Source: Linnemannia hyalina (taxonomy: Eukaryota; Mortierellomycota; Mortierellomycetes; Mortierellales; Mortierellaceae). From it: a DNA stretch of 64,000 nucleotides. Of the stretch, positions 11,373-23,381 are shown piece by piece (the first letter of the stretch is position 1; each line of letters begins with the position of its first letter). The position numbers were made by a program, and so were the translations under genes. The notes below the pieces were generated by a model. That model did no database searches and was not told the origin of the DNA. It saw nothing but the letters and a program-made list of their open reading frames with translations. Where the stretch lies: contig JAHRHY010000016.1 in assembly GCA_019671135.1 (NCBI GenBank), positions 310,001 to 374,000 on the forward strand. The letters are read 5' to 3'.

Positions 11373-14300
11373 ATGCCATCCATCCCCGAGGCAGAACTAA
11401 TCCGCCTCCAGGCGACCCAAGCCCACGTCCGGAATATCTGTATCCTGGCCCACGTCGACCACGGCAAGACCACACTCTCAGACTCTCTCCTCGCCTCCAA
11501 CGGAATCATCTCCTCAAAGCTTGCAGGAAAAGTCCGCTTTCTGGACTCTAGGGCGGACGAGCAGGAGAGGGGGATTACGATGGAGAGCAGTGCTATCTCG
11601 TTGTATTTCAAGATTCGGCGTCGTGTCGCGGCTGCTTCTATTGCTGCGGCTGCTAACAAGGCGGCCGCGTCAGCTGCGGTGACTTCGGGAAATGTCACGG
11701 ATCAGAGCAACGATACCACCACCGCTACAACAGCAGCAGCAGCAAAGGAAGAGGATAGTGCGGCAAACAGTGGGACGTCGACACCTGCAGACTCGGTTGC
11801 GGAGGAGTACTTGATCAACTTGATTGATTCGCCAGGACATGTGGATTTCTCGGGAGAGGTTTCGACGGCCTCCCGGCTCTGTGACGGAGCCCTCGTCCTC
11901 GTCGATGCCGTCGAAGGTGTTTGCACCCAGGTACCTTTTTCTTCTTTGTCCTTGTCTTTTAAGGACCCGTTCCTTGTCAGGGTATCAGTGGTCACGGTAA
12001 TGCACGCTATCTTTCAACTTGCCTACTAACACCTTTGTCATTGTAAATAACAAAATAGACGCATACGGTGTTAAGACAGGCATGGAGGGAGTCGGTACGT
12101 CCAGTACTGGTAATCAACAAGATCGATAGGCTGATTACAGAATTGCAGTTCACACCCTTGGAGGCCTACCTCCATCTCAACAAGATCCTTGAGCAAGTCA
12201 ATGCCGTCATGGGAACCTTTTTCTCTGAGAACGTCCTCGAAGAAGACTACAGGAAGAAGGCCGAGGTACTTTTTTGCTTTTCCTTTTTCAGTCTGTTAAC
12301 CTTGCCGTACACGAGTATGAAAGTATAGAAGCTAATGACCATGTTTTGTAACAACCTTTTGACGAGTAGAAGAAGAAAGATCAGGAAGGAAAGGAAGAAA
12401 AGGAAAGCACGACGGGATTAGAGGACATGTTCTCGGACTGGCACGTTGAGACCCAGGACGATTCACACATCTACTTCCACCCATCCCAGGGCAACGTCAT
12501 CTTTGCCTCTGCCATCGATGGTTGGGCGTTCAGAGTGGACCAGTTTGCGGCGATATATGCGCAGAAGCTTGGGATGAAGGAAGGGGTGTTGCGCAAGTGT
12601 TTGTGGGGTGATTTTTATCTGGATCCCAAGACGAAGCGGGTGATCGGGTATAAGGGTCTGAAAGGCAGAGCATTGAAGCCCTTGGCGATTCATCTTGTGC
12701 TGGATAACGTCTGGAAGGTCTATGATGTCGTTGTTTGCAACCCGTAAGTTCTTGGAGTTCTTTGCTGTCGGGGCTCTTTATTTAAGGAATGAACATGTTG
12801 ATATTAATACGATCTCGTTTCTTGCACCGATACATCATAGGGACAAGGAAATGACGGAGAAGGTGGTAAAGTCGCTGAACTTGAAGGTGCTGCCGAGAGA
12901 CATGAGGTCTAAGGATACCCGAGCAGTGTTGACAACCATCTTTTCACAGTGGCTCCCTCTCTCGACATGTGTCCTCTTGGCAGTCGTGGAACAACTCCCC
13001 TCCCCTGCAGCAGCACAAAAGATCCGGATGCCCAAGATGTTGCACCCCTTCGAGACTACACCCCCTGAGCCCACCGAGGATTGGGAGAAGGGTATGGTCA
13101 ACTGCGACCCTGCCTCGGGAGTGGTTGCCTATGTCAGCAAGATGGTCAGTGTGCCACTGGATGTCTTGCCCAAGAACAAGCGCAAGACTTTGTCGGCCGA
13201 GGAGATGAGGCAGCGAGGACGTGTGCAGCGGGATCAGCTGGTAGCGGCAGCCAAATCGGCCGAGTTGGGTGAGGTCGGAGTGCATTTGGATGTGGATGAG
13301 GTGATTGCTAACAGGTTGCAGAAGGAGGCGGAGGACAAGGCCGCGGCTGAGGAACTTGAGGGTAAAGAGGTTCTGATTGGATTTTCGAGAATATATTCTG
13401 GAACTGTCCGTGTTGGACAGAAGCTGAAGGTTTTGGGACCCAAGTACGATCCTGCCAACCCGACCCAGCACTGTAGTGAGGTCACTGTCGACAGTCTGTT
13501 TATGATCATGGGACGGGATCTGATTGGACTGGACCAGGTGCCCGCAGGAAACGTTTTTGGTATTGGTGGACTGGAGGGCCATGTGTTGAAGTATGGAACT
13601 CTTTGGAGTGCCGAGTGGGAAGGCGGTCAGAACTTGGTCGGAAAAGGTTTGGAGACGACGCCTATTGTCCGTGTTGCCCTGGAGCCCGAGGATCCCTCAC
13701 AGATGGCGCAATTGGTCAGAGGTCTGCAGTTGCTCAACCAGGCAGATCCCTCGGTCCAGGTGTTGACTCAGGAGACAGGAGAGCACGTTATTCTGACCTC
13801 GGGAGAGGTGCATCTTCAGCGGTGCATGGCTGATTTGAGAGAGCGGTTCGCCAGGATCGAGATCTCGATGAGTGAGCCTATTGTTCCCTTCCGTGAGACT
13901 GCTGTGAACGCACCCGCACAGATTGTGACCTCGAGCGCGATGGCTGTCAACGAAGCTCAGGCCAGGGACCAGGGCGAGAAGTTGATTGCCAAGAGCGATA
14001 CGGGAGCCCGTGGAACCATTGTTGCGACAACCGCTAACCGCCATGTTAGATTCGTCGTCCGAACAGTCCCCATCCCTGAAGATCTCAAGAAGTACCTATT
14101 GGACCATGCGGAGCAAATCCAGACCTATGTCGAAGACAACGGCGGCAACGCTAACGCCAAGAACAACTCTGGAGCAGCAGTTTTGTTGGGAGAAGTCGAG
14201 ACTGGAGAGAAGGCCAAGGCACAAAAGAAGCTGTTGGATGGGCTGACACCGTTGTTTGCGCAGGCCGGCGAGGACTGGAAGGGTCGTGAGAAGGATATCC

Positions 14301-15182
14301 TGGCGTTTGGACCTCGTCGTGTCGGACCTAACCTGTTGATCAATCAGCTCGGATTCGACTTTTCTCGTAACCGCGGCAACAACTCTAACACTACCGATGC
14401 GGAGGAGGGCGGTAGCAATGGGGGAATCACGGTGCAGGATATGGCCGAGTCGATTCAGACCGGGTTCCAGATTGCGACCAACGGAGGACCTCTGTGCGGG
14501 GAGCCCATGCTCGGAATGGCGTTCTTCTTGCAGGAGATTGAGATTCTGGATTCTTCACAGGAGGTTGGAGGTGAGGGACGATCCAAGATGGCGGTGTCGA
14601 GTGGACAGGTGATCACGAGTATGAGGGATGCCTGCCGACTCGGCTTCCTTGAATGGAGTCCCCGTCTCATGCTCGCCATGTACTCCTGCGACATCCAGAC
14701 TACCGGTAAGTTATTTTGATAATGAGGTGCTGCTCTTTTGTGTTTGAAGTAGAAGTACTAACTAGACTTTCTTCCCCACTCTTTTCTTCCCTACGATAGC
14801 TGAGGTGCTGGGTAAGGTGTACGCAGTCATCGCGCGCAGAAAGGGCAAGATCCTCCACGAAGAGATGAAAGAAGGCACACCGTTCTTCTCCATCCAAGCC
14901 CTCCTCCCTGTTGTCGAATCGTTTGGGTTCTCGGACGATATCCGCAAACGGACGTCTGGTGCCGCGTCCCCGCAATTGATTTTCTCGCATTTCGAGGTGT
15001 TGGATATGGATCCGTTCTGGGTTCCTAATACGGTTGAGGAGTTGGAGGATTTGGGAGAGAAGGCGGACAGGGATAATGTTGCAAAGAAGTATATGGATGT
15101 GGTGAGGAAGCGGAAGGGTCTTTTTGTGGAGCAGAAGATTGTTGAGCATGCTGAGAAGCAGAGGACTCTGAGGAAGAATTAG
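11373..15182 (+). CDS. EFL1: EFL1/Ria1 elongation factor-like GTPase (60S ribosome maturation)
   Basis: Exons 11373-11930, 12059-12265, 12370-12743, 12841-14705 and 14800-15182 join to 3387 nt, 1128 aa, as expected for EFL1. EFL1 is an eEF2-like GTPase that works with the SBDS protein to release eIF6 (Tif6) from cytoplasmic pre-60S subunits. Motifs: G1 AHVDHGKTT (26-34), switch I RGIT (67-70), G3 DSPGHVD (152-158) and G4 NKID (206-209). The family-typical C-terminus runs [13 protein letters not shown] and ends with a [14 protein letters not shown] tail. Two EFL1-style insertions are visible: an Ala/Thr/Asn-rich stretch between switch I and G3 (about 83-145), and a charged insertion before domain II. 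All four introns are GT-AG and phases agree. Long antisense frames over domains II-IV are shadows. Upstream is the shared promoter with the mitochondrial GTPase. Confidence 0.95.
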
Positions 15183-18100
15183 AGGATTCAGGATGGTGTT
15201 TATTTTTGTTTTTTTGATAGATTAAAGAAATGGATATCTACCATGTGTTGAATTGAATCGTGAAACGGTGGAGGTTATACGCGTTTTTAGTAAAAAGTGT
15301 GTGTGAGAAAGAAAAAGAACAAAAAAAGGTTGCGCTCATACATGTGGAAAACAGGACAACGAGTGTGGCGATGAATGAGGCGTCGTGTTGAAAAAGAAGG
15401 GCGCTGTGCATGCATGTATGTATTGGCAGTCACCCGCCCATACCCTGCCCTTCCCATTCCGTCTCATTGCCACACACACACACTCTCTCTCTCTCTCTCA
15501 ATAGACGATGGCGTATTTTCGTCCTCGCCTAGTCGGCTCTCCTCTTTGTGTTATCTATGCTCTCCGGACGGACCGTCTCTTGTTCCTGCAAGGAGATAAT
15601 CCCGGGTATTAAAAAAAAGAGGCAAACGCAACATTCAGCTAGCCAAATGCATAGAGATTAGAAAGAGAAGTGGGGCTAAAAAAAGAATATGAGTTTTGTG
15701 GAGGGGATGGTTTTTTTTTACTAGTTCAAGCCGACAATGCATTGTGCTCCGCGTTTGCCTGCGTTTTGTGAGCGCCGCGCATGCCCTCTTCCCGCCTAGG
15801 ATTATTTTTTTTTCTTTGCAGGATGGTGAATCGTTCTTCCTTCTTTCCTCCTTCACATTTTGTTCTTTCCCTTCGTATTATTTTCCCTTGTCTGTCTTTT
15901 TTTCCGTTCGTTCTGTTAGTTTGTCGTCAATGTCACTTTTGCGTCGTTGGAAAAAAAAGGGGGAGAAGGGGGGGGGGGGAAGGGAACAAAGGATTCAGCC
16001 TCAATTTTTGGGCTTGCGGCACAGATAAACTGACAGATTAGGGCTCTTTCTGGACCCTTTTTTGGATCCGTTGCGTGCATCAGCTGTCGAGTATGCCTCC
16101 CCTTATAGGTACAACAACCTTGAGACAGATCGTAAATCCCATCCATTTCCATGTGGTTTACTAAGAATACGCCAAGAGGTGTCCCCACCCCTCCTCTACC
16201 TCCTTCTTTTAGCGTACTCCAGTAATTTGACAAACGACATTAGCCACGAAGAGGGGGAGAGATAACATGATGGATAGATGACGAAAAGAGGGCTATCGTG
16301 GTTATAAGTCCGCATGAACGGACACTATGTCATATACGTTCGTGTCGCTTTTTTGCCCCTGTTATTGTTAAGCTAATATTGTTTGGGGCTGCTGGGTGTA
16401 GTCGGGAGCTTGTGTACAGCACAAAGTACGAGTGGGATAAGGAGGACACAGAAATGGCGATATGCATGAATATGGCATTTGTCAACAGCCCTAGAAAAGA
16501 ATAATCAGGACAGCCCATTGTATTTTTGTGCACGTAGGAAACAAGTGGTCCTGTCTATAGGAGAGAGAGGGGAGCTGACAAAGATCTGCCCCCCCCTCTC
16601 TCTCTCTCCAGCCCCATGTTTTTGTCTCTTGACGATCGATAATACGATATGTCTTGACAACTCGCGAAAACAAAAAAAGGGTAAAAAGGGTAGTTAGAGA
16701 CATCCATTCCATCCTCTGATTACCCGATTCTCTCCTCCCTCCCCCCCCTTCCTCCCTCTAGTGGGTCAAAAAGAGAGCACGGATGTGAGAAACATGTCGG
16801 GGTTCTGGCTCTTGTGTCCATATGATGATCATCTGAGACAGATCCAAGAGGTTATTTGGAGAGGGGAACGGGAGAAGTAATCGGAGCGAAATCGACTGTT
16901 TTTACCTTCTCTCTGTCTTGAACCTTTTGTGTGTACCAGAATCACAAGAGGAGGAGGAGGAGGAGGAGTGAGGAGCAGTAGCAGCGGAAAAAAGGGTCCA
17001 CGGAAGGAGGGGGACTAAGCAAGGACATCAAGTCCTGTACTAAGGTGACAAGGGTCGTGCTAACAAAACGTGAGTATCAGGTACAAGGGAGGGAGGAAGT
17101 TCAGGAACCATTAACTGATAGAGAGCAGAAAGACGCGGTTGGCTGTGTGTTTGGTATATCAATCAGCTATTATATCTCTTAAGCGGAGGGAAGTGTTCAT
17201 GATTTGATTTTTTTGTTGTGTCGACTCCTCGCCACCAGGAAGTGTCGTACGGGAGATAGATACAGACACAGCCATGATGGCTGTGAAGGCGCGGTGGTGG
17301 CGAGGTGGAGTGGAGTACGAAGCAAAACAGAGAGAACGAGTGACAAACACAGGAGAATCGCGCCTCCTAGAGGGCACACAAGGAGTCGAGTCGACTTACC
17401 GACACTTTTTTCCAACGAACAACAAACAAAACTTTCTTTCTATTTTTCTCTTTTTCATTCTTTTGATGTAAACAAAAAAGAAATGGAACAGTGGGACCAT
17501 GCATATGCTGGCTGTTTGGCTGGGCATTGTTATTTTTACTTCTATCTTTCTTTCCTGTCCATGTGTTCACATATCCACGACAACAAATGATGCGTTGCTG
17601 TTTGTTGTTTGCTTCCTTCCGCTTGCTTGTTATTCATTACATCGCCACAAAGCAACAAAAAATGTGAATGATCCAGGCACACACACACAGACACAGTCAG
17701 AGGAATGCCAGAAAGTAGATTTAAAAAAAAAAGGAGGTCCATTGTACGCGAGTGCTGTTGTGTAAAATATGAGCAAAAAGCATTTTGCCCTTGTTGACCA
17801 ATCGTCCCCCTTTGATCCCATTTCTGTTTAAATACCGGCTATTTGTGAGCACTTTTTTTTCAATAATTCCACACACAAACTCTCGCAAGCAAAACCAACC
17901 AACCAACCAAACGAAATCAAAAGCGAACCATCTCTACTCTCACTCTCAACTGCTCACCACTTTCTCGCCTCTAACGGACACTCTTACAACCGCCAGCCAG
18001 TCAGTTTTACCAGCCAAACCAAGAAAGAAAGCCACCAATTCGCATTGCCTTAAATACCAATCCCTGCCCCGTCTCTTCTTGATTTTTTCTTTTCTTTTTT

Positions 18101-18185
18101 TCTTCATCTGATTCCACATCTTATCCCCTTCCAACAACAACAAACACCAACAACACACCTACTTACCCACCTCCTCACAACAAAC
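15183..18185. other. 3-kb intergenic region
   Basis: I see no gene. The stretch has many homopolymers, short CT/GA tracts and CA repeats (for example near 15471-15483 and 17680-17692). The open frames are all short and of low-complexity composition. The right end, with CT- and CA-rich sequence from about 17860 to 18185, is the leader of the GPI-protein gene; a TTTAAATACC motif near 17826 could be its TATA-like element. Confidence 0.45.
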
Positions 18186-18788
18186 ATGAAGACCACCGCC
18201 ATTCTCGCTATCGCCGCCTCGACCGTCGCCACCGTCGCCTCTGCCGAGCTCCTCAAATACGGTGCCCCCATCTCCTCGACCGTCTGGACGGCCGGTTCGG
18301 ATGCCACCATCTCCTGGACCAACACCTGCGCGGACCAGACCACCACCACCTTCCCCGTCATGCTCCAGACCCAGCGTGCTGACGGTGTCCAGATCCCCGT
18401 TGCCGGTCTCGCCTCCCTCGGCGACTTGGACTGCGCTAAGGCCGGCTCGCTCTCCGTCAAGGTTCCCACCACCGTCCCCTCGGGCAAGCTCTACTCGATC
18501 TTGGTCACCAACGGCAACCAGTCCTACTCGGCCCTCTTCACCATCGAGAACGCTGCCATCCCCGACCCCTCCGCCAACGTCACCACCACCACCGCCTCCG
18601 GTGTTCCTACTTCCACCGCCTTGCCCACCGGCACCAGCACCGTTAACGGAACCGCTTCTGCCACCAAGCCCTCCGTCACCGCTCCCACCACCTCCACCAC
18701 CACCAAGCCCAACAACGCTGGTGCCCTCAAGACCGGCTCTGTCGCTGCCTTGGCCGTTGCTGCTGCCGTCGCTGCCTTCATCTTCTAA
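18186..18788 (+). CDS. Kre9/Knh1-like Ser/Thr-rich GPI-anchored cell-surface protein
   Basis: Single exon, 200 aa. An N-terminal signal peptide (about 1-20, ending ASA) precedes a small beta-sandwich domain (about 21-125) with a YSILVTNG-type strand and a closing FTIENA. This resembles the Kre9/KNH family of fungal wall-associated domains. Residues about 130-175 are Ser/Thr/Pro-rich with N-glycosylation sequons (for example NVT and NGT), and the C-terminus is an Ala/Val-rich hydrophobic tail ending AAFIF, typical of a GPI signal. Expected location is plasma membrane or wall; the function is structural or unknown. Codons are very strongly C-ending, unlike most neighbours, which suggests high expression. 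Long frames on the other strand and frames are shadows of this GC-rich codon use. Confidence 0.85.
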   Translation: MKTTAILAIAASTVATVASAELLKYGAPISSTVWTAGSDATISWTNTCADQTTTTFPVMLQTQRADGVQIPVAGLASLGDLDCAKAGSLSVKVPTTVPSGKLYSILVTNGNQSYSALFTIENAAIPDPSANVTTTTASGVPTSTALPTGTSTVNGTASATKPSVTAPTTSTTTKPNNAGALKTGSVAALAVAAAVAAFIF

Positions 18789-20900
18789 GCGTCTTTCTCC
18801 CCTCTTTTTCGACTTGCTCTGAGTTGATCTTGGAGCACTTTTTAGATGTATAAAAAAATAGTAGAACACCAACAAAAAAACACAACAACAATGCACTTCA
18901 TAATAATACCTTGATACCATCCCTATGTTTTATCTCCTTTTATTTCGTTTTATGATGCTGGTCTGGTCTGGATGAACCTCAGGACATGATGGACATAACA
19001 AGGCGAGAATGTGTATATCTCGGTACGCTAGTAATGGCCGCCTTTTTGGCTCTTAGATGAGCCTTTTGAACTTGACAGACAGACATAGTGCTAACAGCTA
19101 GCAATTGCACTAAGGGGCTGCCTTAGCTCCATTAGCCGTTGTCATAAGCACGCGCATAAAAGAGTGGAGAAGGAAGAAAGGAACCATGACGGTGAAGGAG
19201 GTCCTTTTAGTCCAGGAACAAGAAGGACAGCCTTGCGTACACCGAAAGGTTCGTCCTTCCTCTCGCGCCTTTGTTGTCTCTGTTGATGCTTCTCTCTGGA
19301 TAGGGTGAGTGAATGAGAACGTACATTCTTTTTGTTCGACCGTTGAGACAAGCAAACAAACAAACCAAGTCTGGTGTGCGGCACCTGTGGGACAAAAGAC
19401 AGATGCCATTTCCCTTTTTAATCCAATCTCCAGTTTTGTACCACTTGCACAGTTGTTTTTCCTCTCCCTCTGCCCTTCATATTAATTTCATTTCTAACTC
19501 CCTCTGTGTCTCTTTTCCCCTGCCCCTGTGTCTGTGTGGTGGGCCAAAGTTCAGCCGCGGGCTCTCTCTCTTTCGATCCTTCAGCTGACAGGGGGTCTTT
19601 TGATTTGTCCCTTCTGCTCTTTTTTGCAGCCAAAGAATTCAGAAATGCAAGACTTCACACGCATTCAAGTGCTCATTTTTTTTTTTTTTTTTTTTTTCCT
19701 GAGGATACGAAAATAGCATTCCTGATGGCATTCTCACTTTTTTTCGCATTTGTTTGTATTTGTTTGTGCTCACACGTACCAAAAACCTTTTTTTTTTTTT
19801 TTTTTTTGCAGGGGAAGGAGTAAGGTGTACGAGAGGGGGGGATCATTGGTGATCGGGAGATATATGGAGAGAGAGAAAGAAGGAGGTAGATTGATAGATA
19901 GATGAGGGGCCAGCAAGGCGTCTTTCAACATCTTCGTTCCTTCTTGCCTTTTTTTATTTATTTTTGTTACACTCCCTTTCACATTAGGAAGTGAGTGGTC
20001 CTTTGGATCTTGCTTCGTTTTGCTTACGATATTGTGAGAGTCTGCTCTGCTAAGTAAGTAAGGTCTGTTCTGCCAAGTAATTTAGTGTGTAATGTGCTAG
20101 GTCGGTGGATGAAAGACAAGTCAGAGGGGGAAGAGGATCTGCACTTAGTTAATGCTCTCTTGGCACTAAAAATAAACACACATACACATAGCCTATCTCT
20201 TGACCTCGGTAAACCAGACGTGCTTGTTTTGAAGAGCGAAAAAAAAAGGCTTGGATGCTGTGTGTGGTGTTTAGGACCGAGGGATGGGGAATGAAAAAAG
20301 GCGATGAAGGAAGGAAGGGAAGAATGAAGGACGGAGAGGAACGGAAGGAGAGGAAGGGAAGGAGAGGAAAGGAAGGAGAGGAAAGGAAGGAGAGGAAGGG
20401 AAGGAGAGGAAGGGAAGGAGAGAGGGAGGAATGTAAAAGGTAGCTAGCTAGGATATGTATGTAATATCTCCAAGAGGACCGTGTCGTTTCATCAGTAAGT
20501 GAGACCGATACGGTTGGCCAGATGAATATGTGATACTGATCAACCAGTCTAGTTCCAGGAATGAATAGAAAGGAGAGATAGCCCCAGAAAAGTGGGACCA
20601 CGGCATCGACTCATCCTTGACCTTCTGCTAGAGACAGATGAAAGAGTTCATCTCGGACGGATTCACAAACTGATCGCTGTGAACAGGAAGGCAGAGATGA
20701 CAAACCCCTTAAAGAAAAAGCGTTCTTTTGACAAAGCCACCCACGACAATTTGTGCTTTTTCATTCCAGAGCAAATCCTAACAACAGTACTGCATGCACT
20801 CCTCTACTTCTGTCGTACTCCACAACAGTAACATTAAATAGAAGTTCGCCCTCTTGATTTGCCCATCTCACCCAATCCTTTCAAATCAATTAACTACAAG
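18789..20900. other. Intergenic region with homopolymers and purine repeat
   Basis: No gene supported. It holds poly-T runs of about 17-20 bases (near 19677-19697 and 19789-19807), mixed A/T-rich sequence and the purine-only repeat listed separately at 20338-20421. Open frames are short and low complexity. Confidence 0.45.
20338..20421. repeat. 14-bp purine minisatellite, about six copies
   Basis: About six head-to-tail copies of a unit close to GGGAAGGAGAGGAA, with A/G exchange at one or two positions between copies. One strand is purine only, so the tract could form triplex DNA. It lies between the GPI-protein gene and gene debris and is not coding. Confidence 0.75.
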
Positions 20901-21229
20901 ATATCTGTTATGGACGAGAGGGTACCTTGAATGGGTTGTTGAGACTGGTGGGCTGTGGAACCATCTTTGCTGTATCCGTCTTGAGTTGAATCAGACGCCT
21001 TACCCTGTTACACACGGCCTGACCTTCCATGGCTATAGTGAGGTCTAGGTGCATAGCATGGTCCTGAACTCCTACCTGGCCCAGGAATCGAGTGCGAATA
21101 GGATTTTCCAACCTCGATATAATTCCCACCATATTTATTGGTGCTGTGTTTGATGGGTGCTGCATTCACGAGGGTTCAAGCAGGGGCTCAATGCGAGTGT
21201 CATGTAAATGTTCATAATGTTGGGTTTCT

Positions 21230-22192
21230 GGGAGGAGCAAGGTAAGTACACTAGCTTAGACAAATATGCAACCATCATGATATCCATAGGACATATCAAA
21301 TCAAGTCAATCGCGGACACCATGTTATGGTCCAAGATCAACCCCAAGGGAGCCAAGAAGCAACTGCACGCCGAGGACTTCAAGCTACTAGAGAAGCAGGA
21401 GACCGAAGAGACGGGCAAAGACTATGAGCGCAAGCAGGCTTGGGGCTATCCTGCCGAGAATGTCGAGCGTTGGAACGAAAAAGAGGAGACCAGAAAGGAA
21501 TGGGGGAAGAACAAGTTAGTGGATAAGTTCCTCGTTCTTTTTCAATCATAGAACCGTCATTTCGATGCCCCCATCTCTACCAAAAGACATGGCGCAAACT
21601 TCTAAACTCTCTCCCCCTGAATGATGTCAACCACAATCGCGCCTCGGTGAATTCAAGGCAAATGGATCAACATACAACGCTAAAAAGATCAGGCACTTCG
21701 ATCACCCAACGGCCGTGGCAATGGCGGCGATGATATAAGTGGTTCAGAGCAGACTGGCGGCGGAATTTTGCGCGACGCCCACTCAACCACCTTTCTGACG
21801 GACGCCCAAGCCCGAGAAAATCCTGTGGACCGGATGGAGGCGGATGTGGCCAAGCAGATGCCATAATCTACTTGAGGTTTAAACAGGTACAGACATTGAA
21901 AGAACGAGGAGTATGATGAACAAGATTTATTAAAGGACGTGATTGATGTCTAGTGGGGATTGCTGGCCTTTATGTTGATTGGATTATTTTATCCCTGATT
22001 CCTGGCTCAATGCCCTTGTCCAACGTTCTCTGTTCTGGATCTTGCATCCGAATTTCTGACCAAGACTACGATGTCAACATTATCAACGATGCCAACCTGT
22101 GGTTCAACCAAAAGCTGTCGCGATGCTATGACCGCTTCGCCAAGGAGATGCGCGACGGCTTTGAACGTGACGGAGCATTATTGAGAAAATAA
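21230..22192 (+). pseudogene. Remnant of an unrecognised multi-exon gene
   Basis: Several separated pieces read like real protein, but I cannot join them into one frame. One exon-like piece runs about 21290-21514: preceded by TCCATAG, followed by the donor-like GTTAGT, with charged helical sequence around LWSKINPKGAKKQLHAED. A second piece lies near 21686-21867 and contains GGDDISGSEQTGGG before a stop. A third, ending at the TAA at 22190-22192, contains DANLWFNQKLSRCYDRFAKE. Stops and frame changes separate them and no start was fixed. Family unknown; it converges with the next pseudogene. It may be a transposon-borne gene. Confidence 0.4.
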
Positions 22193-22259
22193 AAACTAAA
22201 TATGATTTTCTTGCAACTTGATATTGTTTTTATTTATGGGTGTTGCCTAACGCACAGGC

Positions 22260-23381
22260 TTATTCGTCTTCCTCATATTCCCCTACTTCATCTTCGTCCA
22301 CGTCAGAATCGCTGTGTTTGGGCCTCTTCTTGTTCGACTTGGGGGGGAAAGACGACGAATGGTCATGTCTGTTTCCTCGGTGGGGGAGTTGTGCAGCGTG
22401 GCGGGTTGTCGAAGAGGATAGGAGGGTTGGGGGTGAAGACAGCGATGTGGCATCATTTGGTGGCGATGGTTGGATGATGTGAGGTAAGGTAATGGTGGCC
22501 CGAGGCTCAATTGAATCCATCGCCAGGGCCGGCCGCTGCCAATATTGAGAAGGGGGTGGCGGTGGTGCTGTAAGGAGTTTTGAGGCTTCGCTGGCGTACT
22601 TTAACGAATGGCTCTATAAAGTATGCGAGAGAAAGTCTATATGTTAGAGCATGCTATCACGCGAATGAAATGTCTTATTGTTGCTAGCAATTTCACATCC
22701 TTACCCGGAACCCCAGTAAGACTTGTGGCGGATCCGAACGTAGAAAGGCTTTCATCTGTTGGATGTGCAGAGAGCCAAACTCGTCGCTCGGTCGCCCTAC
22801 CGGCACCAAAGACGTCACCTTGTCTTTTAAGCGTGTAGAAATTGACGGCAAGCGCACGGGTCTCGGCAATGACGGGGTATGTCTTGCTGGTATCCAGAGG
22901 CCGATCCTCCAGGTCGTCGATAATAGCTGCGTTGAGACGCACAGACTTTTGTTGTTGAATTCGGCAAGTCTTATCAGAAACTTGTCGCTTTCCTTCGAAG
23001 ACTGCCACCCCGCCTTCCCATACACCGCCTGCTACCATGATGTGGAGGGTCAAATCGACCTTCCGACGGCCCACGTCATTGATTAGGGAGTTTCAAACTT
23101 TGACATGCCCACATTTAAATCGAGGCGTATTTCGAAATACATCAGCCCTCGAGGAAACGTATTTCCGTGGCGGATTTCCTTGACGGCGCATTTGGTTCCC
23201 ACGCCGTCAAATGTCAAGGCTTGAAACCCCCTATTATTTCTGTCCGGGCGTTATAGAAGCTGAATTTGTCGTAGAACGCTTGGGCGCAATCCATCAGTGA
23301 CTCCCACTTTCCCTCTGCCAGAAAAGCTTGTTGTGCCGCAAGCTTGTTGTCTGCGGTGCTGCTGCTCGTACTGGTGCTCAT
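22260..23381 (-). pseudogene. Decayed gene with a PD-(D/E)XK-like motif
   Basis: Reading the minus strand from ATG at 23381, coding sense continues through three frame changes. The first is in the C5/G5 run at 23227-23231, the second near 23085-23088, the third near 22770-22800. A normal intron follows (donor GTAAGG next to 22705, acceptor TATAGAG next to 22611). The last exon ends at 22260 with an acidic tail, VDEDEVGEYEEDE. About 300 aa would remain if intact. Central sequence KVDLTLH, then about 10-15 residues later VAVFEGKRQ, gives D..E-x-K, the pattern of PD-(D/E)XK nuclease folds; this is suggestive, not proven. I do not recognise the family by name. Single-base lesions suggest loss of function. 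Confidence 0.6.

Noticed and set aside
12944..13582. 212-codon minus-strand frame inside EFL1
   Set aside because: Antisense shadow of a strongly conserved EFL1 exon.
18159..18920. Long frames on both strands over the GPI-protein gene
   Set aside because: Caused by extreme C-ending codon use in the real 200-aa gene; the products are Gly- or Pro/Ser-only.
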